A DNA stretch of 12,003 nucleotides from Bryobacterales bacterium (lineage in GTDB: Bacteria > Acidobacteriota > Terriglobia > Bryobacterales > Bryobacteraceae): the NCBI GenBank assembly GCA_003132905.1, contig PKZC01000247.1:10814-22816 (forward strand), in the 5' to 3' direction. The notes beneath the pieces were generated by a model that worked only from the letters and a program-made list of their open reading frames with translations, had not been told where the DNA came from and made no database searches. A program made the translations under genes and the position numbers. Shown piece by piece: positions 6,695 through 12,003 of this stretch. Positions within the stretch are counted from its first letter, which is position 1; each line of letters opens with the position of its first letter.

Positions 6695-9103
6695 AACGAC
6701 CAACAAGATAACGGCTATTACAACTATTGGCTGCCAGGGGCGAAGATCGTATAGTATCCGGTTAATCCAGACGCCGGCCCCGGCGTACGCGCACAGGCCC
6801 AAAAGGACGCCAGCTCCAGTCAGCAACAATGCGTCCCGCACAAACAAACCGGCAATCCGAACCGGCTGCGCACCCATGGCCATCCGCACTCCGATCTCCC
6901 GGGTGCGCGATTTCACCGCATAATCGAGCGCGCCATAGAGACCAATGCACGCCAGCAACGCAGCAATCGCTCCGAATACGCTGGAAAGCATTGCCAGCAG
7001 GCGCTCCTGCCAGAGCGACGCTTCCACCTCTTCACGCAGTGTCAGCACTTCGATGATTGGCAATTGCGGATCGAGCGAATAAATGAGATGCCGAACCGGG
7101 GCAATCATTGTTTCAGGATCTTCGCGCGTGCGCACATGCAGGATGAAGGCGGAATCAAATCCATCCACCATCGGCTTGTAAACGGTGGGCGGAATGGGTT
7201 CGCGAAGCGAGCGGTACTTCGCATCACTGACCACCCCGATAATCTCAATATCGCCTCGCGCAATTCCGCCGGGAGCAAGCGCTCCAATCCGTTCGCCCAC
7301 TGGATTCCTGGCTGGGAAAAAATGCCGCGCAAATGCCTGGTTCACGATCGCCTTATACGGAGCCTGCTGATTCCTATCGAACCAACTGAATGGGTGGCCC
7401 GCAATGACGTGCATGCCCATGGCCTCGAAATAGTCCGGCGTCACGTTGTTCGTGCTGGCATTCAAAAAGTCGGCCGCGGTGATTCGGGCTCCCGCCACCC
7501 CGAAAGTGGCTTTCACGCCCGTGCCGCGCATTACCGCGCGCGATGCCATGCCCACTGAACTGGCTCCCGGCAACTGCTTGGCATCTTTTAAGAGAGTCTT
7601 GCTGAAGACGCGGATCTGTTCCGGCGTGTACCCGCTCAGAGCCGGGTCGATCGTAAACGTCACAATGTGATCGCGATCGAATCCTGGATTCATGGAGCGC
7701 ATTCGATCGAGCGTCTTAACCAGCAGAACCGCTCCCATCAGTAGCAGCGTGCAGATGCCCACCTGCGCCGCGACGATTATATTGCCCATCGATAGCCGCC
7801 TGGTTGTCGTGCGCCCGTTTTTCAGAGTGCCCGCGACGTCGGCGCGCGCGGACCGCAAGGCCGGCGATAACGCGAACAATACCGCCGTCAGCAGAGCTGT
7901 TCCCAAAGCAAACCCCAGAACGCGCAGATCGATTGCAATGTGTACCGCAAGTGGCTGCAGCACGGCGGCCCGATCCCGAATCGGTGGAAGTTCCCGAACC
8001 AGCAAAGGCAGGCAAGCGGCAGTGAGCAGGACGCCGGACGCCCCACCCAGCAACGCGAGCGTTAGCCCTTCCGTAAGAAGTTGGCGCACAATACGCCCAG
8101 TGCTTGCGCCGAGAGCCGCGCGAATACCCATTTCCTGGGCTCGTGTGGCGGATCGCGCCAACAACAGACTCGCAACATTGGCGCAGGCCATCAACAGAAG
8201 CAGTGCAACTCCAAACATTAAAACTTCGAGGCTGCGCGAAAATTGCGCTCGAAGAGTAGAGACTCCGTTGACGATCGATTGCAGCCGAAGATGAGTACCG
8301 ATCGCCCCTGTCGTCCCTTTTGCATGTGGATAGATCTTCTCCGCCTCATCCTGGAAAATCTGATGCAGCAGCAGATCCAATTCCCCATCGGCGCGTTCAA
8401 AACCCACACCGCTCCGTAATCGCGCGAAGACTTGCGTTTGAACCACGCGCGCTTCTGGATTCATCTCGCCGGATGGCTTCACCAGATAGCGATCCACCGC
8501 AGCCGGAACACGCAGATCGGGACTGGTATCCACGGTTAAGCCATTGAATGATTCGGGCGCCACTCCAACGATCGTAAAAGGATACGCACCCAGGACGATC
8601 TTTCGGCCCACAATTAAGGTATCGCCGCGGAATCGTTTGCGCCAGAAGTCATAGCTGAGCACGGCGTTCATGGCTCGCTCTTGTTCGTCTTCAGGCCTGA
8701 GTAGCCGGCCAAGATGGGCGCGCACTCCCAGCGACGAAAAGAAATTCGGCGAGACAAAGTGGACTCGTACACGTTCGGTTTCGGTAGCGTCACGGAAGGC
8801 GACATCCGCTTCTCCCTGACAGATCACTTCCGAGAAATCCGCCTCCCGGGAAGCCGTTTGGTTACAGAAGTTATAAGGAAAATCCCAAGTGACGAAGTCG
8901 TTCGGATGCGCTTCCACGACCCGCACCAGATTCTCGGGATGCGATACCGGCAGCGGCTGAAGCAGCAGAGCATTGACGACGCTGAAGATCAATGTATTGG
9001 CGCCGATGCCAACCGCCAGCAACAGCGCAGCGGTGGCTGTAAATACCGGGCTCTTCACCAGCAGGCGAATCCCGAAGCCGAAATCGCGCAAAAACTCGGA
9101 CAA
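6692..9103 (-). CDS. ADOP-family ABC transporter permease (MacB/FtsX type), frameshifted at the C-terminus
   Basis: The 803-residue frame has two MacB_PCD-FtsX units, the layout of acidobacterial duplicated-domain permeases. Predicted helices lie at about 18-40, 293-316, 343-367, 393-413, 440-461, 702-724, 752-777 and 790-803. Large periplasmic domains lie at about 41-290 and 462-700. Family marks are 'KSPVFTATAALLLAVGIGAN' (18-37), 'RAQEMGIRAALGAS' (321-334) and 'SRTREIGVRMAMGA' (732-745). The frame stops inside the last helix ('IVVIAVILLVV'); the missing tail is intact in another frame (6615-6694). The start is TTG 9103 with no Shine-Dalgarno. It lies 6 bases after the TAG of the upstream gene and in the same frame, so translation probably depends on coupled re-initiation. 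No ATPase gene is nearby, as is common for this family. Substrate unknown; MacB relatives export peptides or lipids. Confidence 0.9.
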   Translation of the reverse strand: MSEFLRDFGFGIRLLVKSPVFTATAALLLAVGIGANTLIFSVVNALLLQPLPVSHPENLVRVVEAHPNDFVTWDFPYNFCNQTASREADFSEVICQGEADVAFRDATETERVRVHFVSPNFFSSLGVRAHLGRLLRPEDEQERAMNAVLSYDFWRKRFRGDTLIVGRKIVLGAYPFTIVGVAPESFNGLTVDTSPDLRVPAAVDRYLVKPSGEMNPEARVVQTQVFARLRSGVGFERADGELDLLLHQIFQDEAEKIYPHAKGTTGAIGTHLRLQSIVNGVSTLRAQFSRSLEVLMFGVALLLLMACANVASLLLARSATRAQEMGIRAALGASTGRIVRQLLTEGLTLALLGGASGVLLTAACLPLLVRELPPIRDRAAVLQPLAVHIAIDLRVLGFALGTALLTAVLFALSPALRSARADVAGTLKNGRTTTRRLSMGNIIVAAQVGICTLLLMGAVLLVKTLDRMRSMNPGFDRDHIVTFTIDPALSGYTPEQIRVFSKTLLKDAKQLPGASSVGMASRAVMRGTGVKATFGVAGARITAADFLNASTNNVTPDYFEAMGMHVIAGHPFSWFDRNQQAPYKAIVNQAFARHFFPARNPVGERIGALAPGGIARGDIEIIGVVSDAKYRSLREPIPPTVYKPMVDGFDSAFILHVRTREDPETMIAPVRHLIYSLDPQLPIIEVLTLREEVEASLWQERLLAMLSSVFGAIAALLACIGLYGALDYAVKSRTREIGVRMAMGAQPVRIAGLFVRDALLLTGAGVLLGLCAYAGAGVWINRILYDLRPWQPIVVIAVILLVV

Positions 9104-9109
9104 GGCGGG

Positions 9110-9559
9110 CTAAGCTTGCTTGCGAAACACCAGCACGTCGTCCTGCGTGGATTGCGGAACAATGGATGTACTATCAACCGTCAGCGTTTTGCCATCATCG
9201 CTCAGCTTCATTTTGTAGCGTGTAACGTGATCGCCCTTGTTCTCCATCTCCACCAGCATCGCGCCGTTATACCAGAAGGAAGCGGTCGACTTATTGCCTG
9301 CGATCTTGCATTCCTTCCCGTCCGTGGTGCACTTCATCTGAATCTTCTTGCTGGCACCATCTTCGCTCTCGGTGATCTGAATGGAATCGTCGTCCTCATT
9401 GATCACCCAAGTCTGGCCCGCGACCTTCAAGGTGTGGAGTTCGCTCTTGGAACCATCGAATTGCCATGTTCCGGAAAGGTTGGGCCGATCTTGTGCCGCT
9501 AACGGCAGAGAAAGAGCCATCAGAGCCGAGCACGCCAACAAAGTAGCTGCGGTGCGCAT
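9110..9559 (-). CDS. Small secreted lipocalin-like protein
   Basis: 149 residues. A signal peptide covers about 1-22 ('MRTAATLLACSALMALSLPL', then AAQ). The mature part begins 'RPNLSGTWQFDGSKSE', the 'LSGTW' opening of small lipocalin-like beta-barrel proteins that are common in acidobacteria. It continues as alternating short strands. Cys77 and Cys84 bracket a six-residue Lys/Asp/Gly loop and could form a disulfide. ATG 9559 is supported by GGAGG (complement of 9567-9571), 7 bases upstream. TATAGT (complement of 9579-9584) could be a -10 element, but no good -35 is visible. It follows the SBBP gene by 57 bases and precedes the permease by 6, so it is probably the middle gene of one transcript. 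A periplasmic ligand-binding role is plausible but not shown. Confidence 0.8.
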   Translation of the reverse strand: MRTAATLLACSALMALSLPLAAQDRPNLSGTWQFDGSKSELHTLKVAGQTWVINEDDDSIQITESEDGASKKIQMKCTTDGKECKIAGNKSTASFWYNGAMLVEMENKGDHVTRYKMKLSDDGKTLTVDSTSIVPQSTQDDVLVFRKQA

Positions 9560-9566
9560 GTGAAAA

Positions 9567-9571
9567 CCTCC
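9567..9571 (-). promoter_or_regulatory. Shine-Dalgarno GGAGG of the lipocalin-like gene
   Basis: The complement reads GGAGG, 7 bases before ATG 9559. It is the only strong ribosome-binding site in the minus-strand cluster. Confidence 0.75.
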
Positions 9572-9616
9572 AGCAGCTACTATATTGCAATTCGAAGTGT
9601 TGTGTGAGGTAAGTCG

Positions 9617-11746
9617 TCAGCGATGCGGCGATATCCGCCAGGGAAAGCGTCGCGGAATTCCGGAAGTTGTTGTAGCGCCCTTGTTAGGCTCAATCGAACC
9701 TGCTTCATATCCGACTAAGAAAGCGTCCACATTTCCCGTGATGCTCGTGTTTGCTGGCCCGCCGATCGCCGCCAGAATCGGTCCACTCGTTGAACCCGTC
9801 AAGTACAAATTGCCCTTGCTGTCGAAATCCACGCCGTACGCCACCTGCACGCCATCGCTGCCCAGGTAAGTAAACGAATCCACGCCGGTGAGTCCCGGAT
9901 TTCCCGGATTCAACTTCAGGCCGAAGGCGTCCACATACCCGTCGTATGTCGCTTGCAGCGCGTCACCAGTTGTTGGCAACCCGGACGACTCCGTGTAGCC
10001 GCTCACGTACAAGACGCCGCTGCTGTCTATCTTCAAATCCATGGCCGCGTCAGGTTCACTGCCGCCGAAATAGGTGGAATAAACCAGTTGCCCCTTCGCT
10101 GTATCCAGGACGCTGACAAAGGCATCGGTGTTTCCGCCGTAAGTGGTCTGAACCGCGTTACTGGTGACGGGGAAATTCGGGGATAGCGTATACCCGCTCA
10201 GAACAACCCGGCCGGACGAATCCAGCACCATGCTGGTTGCTTCATCAATGCCGTCGCCGCCAAGAAAGCTCGCGTACAGCAGAGCGTTCGCACCCAAGCC
10301 GGCATTGATGTGCGCGATGTAAGCATCGCCATCGCCCCCGTAGGTCCCCTGATAAGCGTTACCGGCGATCCAGATGTCAGGCGAATACGTGCCACCCGCC
10401 AGCCAGATGGTTCCATCCGCCGCCACGGCGATCCCGTAAGCTTCGTCCCAGTGCGTGCCGCCAATGAAGATGGAATAGATTTTGGTAGCGGTTCCCGAGA
10501 GAGCCGGATTGAAGGCCGCGACAAACATGTTCTGCGTACCGATAAGCCCGCTTTGGAAACCGCCTGAATTCGGCAGATCGGTGGATTGCGTATCGCCGTC
10601 AATCCAGATATTTCCCGTCTTATCCACTGCGATCGCCTTTCCGGTGTCGAATCCGCTGCCGCCAAACAAAGTCGAGTAAACCACTGCCTGAGATGGATTC
10701 AGCCACATCACGAAAGCGTCAGCCGCCCCGCTCGATCCGCCGTTGGTAGTCTGCGCGGCGTTGGCCACGGGAAAATTCGCCGACAATGTCGAACCGGTCA
10801 AATAAACATCGCCGTTCGGACCCACCGTCATGCCCCCAAACACTTCGTCGCTGTTCCCTCCGATATAGGTCACATAAAGGACTTGAGAACTCGCCGGTAA
10901 AGCGGGGTTGACTACCGCCAGAAACAGATCCTGTCCTCCGCCCTCGGTGGTCTGCAAAGAGCTTCCAACCAGCGTCAGGTCTGTGGAACTGGTATTGCCG
11001 GCGATGTAAATCAGCCCGTTGGAGTCATGTCCGATTCCGTACGCCGTATCCTGATACGATCCGGCGAAATACTGCGCCACCGTTACCGTCGGGTCGATCA
11101 CGAGCGCGCGCGTGTGATCGTAAGCGCCCAATTGGAATCCGTAAGATCCGTCGGCATTCTTGCGATAGCTGCTGAGGATGGAACGCCGGGATCCATCGCC
11201 ATCCATCTGATAAGCCACCGGGTGTTTCTGGATCAGTTCGGAAACCAGGTCGCCGTGGCGATTCACATGCGCGTCTTTATCGTCCAGCCGCAACCGGATC
11301 CGCCGCGCGTCGGCGCCCGGATTCACGGTCAGATCGTATTCCAGTTCACCACCGTTGCCGTAGTAAGCCAGATCGATGCCCTGGTAAAGTCCCGGCACTT
11401 CCAGCCGGCCAAAGTTAGCAACCCCGCGCCGCCATTTGGAAGGATCGCTGCCGAAATACAGATTCGTCGTCGATCGCAAAAGCTGGTCCCCCTGCATTTG
11501 AGCAGACGGATTTGCGCCATCGAAACTCAACCGGACGTCTTTATGCCCGCTGCGCAGGACCGCCTGATGCGGGCTGAATTCAAAATGGAAGCGCGCGCCC
11601 CGAGCGACAAACTTCGCGGGGCTATCGCTGCCAGTGGCCTCAAACCGCAGTGGCGCGGCACCCAGAGTTCGGATCGGGCTAGATTCAGCAGCCGCCAGAG
11701 ATGCGGCCGTTAAACACAGGAAAGAAAGATAGATTTTTAATTGCAT
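9617..11746 (-). CDS. Secreted SBBP-repeat beta-propeller protein with DUF7948-like N-terminal domain
   Basis: 709 residues, exported. The signal peptide is 1-20 ('MQLKIYLSFLCLTAASLAAA'). Residues about 26-222 form the domain that usually precedes SBBP repeats; landmarks are 'TTNLYFGSDPSKW', 'YQGIDLAYYGNGGELEYDLT' and 'VNPGADARRIRLRL'. Seven repeats follow, starting near residues 226, 292, 357, 424, 490, 556 and 626. Each is about 66 residues on the plan 'YSTYFGG…D-G-YVSGYT…F…A.Q…GG..DAFV..LNP', consistent with a seven-bladed propeller. The last 27 residues ('AGSIEPNKGA…') do not belong to the repeat, and there is no PEP-CTERM or other sorting signal. The family is extracellular or cell-surface, with no defined activity. 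The start at ATG 11746 has no Shine-Dalgarno but gives an immediate signal peptide. First gene of the minus-strand cluster. Confidence 0.88.
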   Translation of the reverse strand: MQLKIYLSFLCLTAASLAAAESSPIRTLGAAPLRFEATGSDSPAKFVARGARFHFEFSPHQAVLRSGHKDVRLSFDGANPSAQMQGDQLLRSTTNLYFGSDPSKWRRGVANFGRLEVPGLYQGIDLAYYGNGGELEYDLTVNPGADARRIRLRLDDKDAHVNRHGDLVSELIQKHPVAYQMDGDGSRRSILSSYRKNADGSYGFQLGAYDHTRALVIDPTVTVAQYFAGSYQDTAYGIGHDSNGLIYIAGNTSSTDLTLVGSSLQTTEGGGQDLFLAVVNPALPASSQVLYVTYIGGNSDEVFGGMTVGPNGDVYLTGSTLSANFPVANAAQTTNGGSSGAADAFVMWLNPSQAVVYSTLFGGSGFDTGKAIAVDKTGNIWIDGDTQSTDLPNSGGFQSGLIGTQNMFVAAFNPALSGTATKIYSIFIGGTHWDEAYGIAVAADGTIWLAGGTYSPDIWIAGNAYQGTYGGDGDAYIAHINAGLGANALLYASFLGGDGIDEATSMVLDSSGRVVLSGYTLSPNFPVTSNAVQTTYGGNTDAFVSVLDTAKGQLVYSTYFGGSEPDAAMDLKIDSSGVLYVSGYTESSGLPTTGDALQATYDGYVDAFGLKLNPGNPGLTGVDSFTYLGSDGVQVAYGVDFDSKGNLYLTGSTSGPILAAIGGPANTSITGNVDAFLVGYEAGSIEPNKGATTTSGIPRRFPWRISPHR

Positions 11747-11929
11747 GTCGAGACGAATGTCGCTAACGACGTATCCAATGGCAAACAGGTTAACGGAAAA
11801 ATGTCGCGCCGCGCACTTTCCCGCCCTCCTCGGCTACTGGGCCGGTTACAAATGTTGACAATGTTTGAAGACACTGAGAACGAGTTTAACGTAACGGAGG
11901 GGCCGCGCATAGCGTCTGGCGAACTAAGA

Positions 11930-12003
11930 ATGCATTCGACTCGACTTGTGCACATCGGTATCGTAGGCGCGGCGTGCGCCGCCATGCTTTTCGCCTCCGA
12001 TTT
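11930..12003 (+). CDS. N-terminus of a probable secreted protein, cut by the window edge
   Basis: From ATG 11930 the frame is open to the end of the window, giving 24 residues. They read like a signal peptide: a short polar/basic start ('MHSTRL'), then a hydrophobic Ala/Gly/Val core ('IGIVGAACAAMLFAS'). No further ATG, GTG or TTG lies close upstream in this frame. No good Shine-Dalgarno is adjacent; GGAGGG at 11896-11901 is too far. A TTGACA occurs at 11855-11860, but no matching -10 is found 16-18 bases later. It would be divergent from the SBBP gene across 183 bases in which I see no other gene. Too short to name. Confidence 0.4.
   Translation, partial: MHSTRLVHIGIVGAACAAMLFASD

Noticed and set aside
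6690..6700. Programmed -1 ribosomal frameshift in the permease
   Set aside because: There is no canonical X XXY YYZ heptamer or obvious stimulator. A one-base indel in a homopolymer is more likely.
9100..9115. TAG read-through giving a lipocalin-permease fusion protein
   Set aside because: A cleaved signal peptide would put the permease N-terminus in the periplasm and invert its topology. Re-initiation at TTG is simpler.
8714..9502. 262-codon + strand frame antisense to the permease and lipocalin-like genes
   Set aside because: It spans the junction of two real - strand genes and has no recognisable domain.
11027..11713. 228-codon + strand frame antisense to the SBBP gene
   Set aside because: Shadow frame; the opposite strand has a signal peptide, the DUF7948-like landmarks and regular repeats.
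11851..11890. TTGACA at 11855-11860 as a promoter for the last partial gene, and the imperfect palindrome around it
   Set aside because: No acceptable -10 lies 16-18 bases downstream, and the palindrome matches at only about two thirds of positions.
1..12003. CRISPR array, IS element, phage or defence island, tRNA or rRNA
   Set aside because: I saw no regular spacer-repeat array, transposase, integrase, att-like duplication, or tRNA/rRNA signature on either strand.

Overview
The window looks like chromosomal DNA of an acidobacterium, probably Bryobacterales/Solibacter-like. This is an inference from gene content and moderately high GC: an ADOP-type MacB/FtsX permease, a seven-repeat SBBP propeller protein with a DUF7948-like N-terminus, small secreted lipocalin-like proteins with the 'LSGTW' motif, and a PEP-CTERM protein. 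No 16S rRNA or tRNA gene is present. There is no sign of a phage, integron, IS element or CRISPR array.

Layout: (1) 1-237, the 3' end of an RND (HAE1/AcrB-type) efflux pump gene. (2) 316-2223, an apparent three-gene operon on the + strand. It has its own TTGACA-17-TAGTAT promoter, overlapped by three helically phased TGTTT(T)A repeats. It encodes a Clp_N/excisionase-type HTH fusion regulator, a small DUF4242 protein and a PEP-CTERM surface protein. (3) 2255-4474 (-), a membrane-anchored penicillin-acylase family Ntn hydrolase, divergent from (4) 4540-5907 (+), a DUF21/CBS/CorC_HlyC (CNNM-type) membrane protein. Right behind it is (5) 5932-6612 (+), a secreted protein of unknown function whose signal peptide is coded upstream of the first conventional start codon. 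(6) 11746-6615 (-), a same-strand cluster: SBBP propeller protein, lipocalin-like secreted protein, and an ADOP permease whose last 26 codons are out of frame. (7) 11930-12003 (+), the first 24 codons of a probable secreted protein cut by the window edge.

The most interesting part is the 316-2223 operon. A Clp substrate-recognition domain with no ATPase is joined to an Xis/BldC-like DNA-binding domain, and the promoter carries the kind of head-to-tail repeats such domains bind. The second main result is a pair of frame problems, at about 5928-5931 and 6694-6696. Each is explained by one missing T on the coding strand, so either the assembly has small homopolymer errors here or the permease is a recent frameshift mutant. 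I see no clear multi-gene defence or mobile system.
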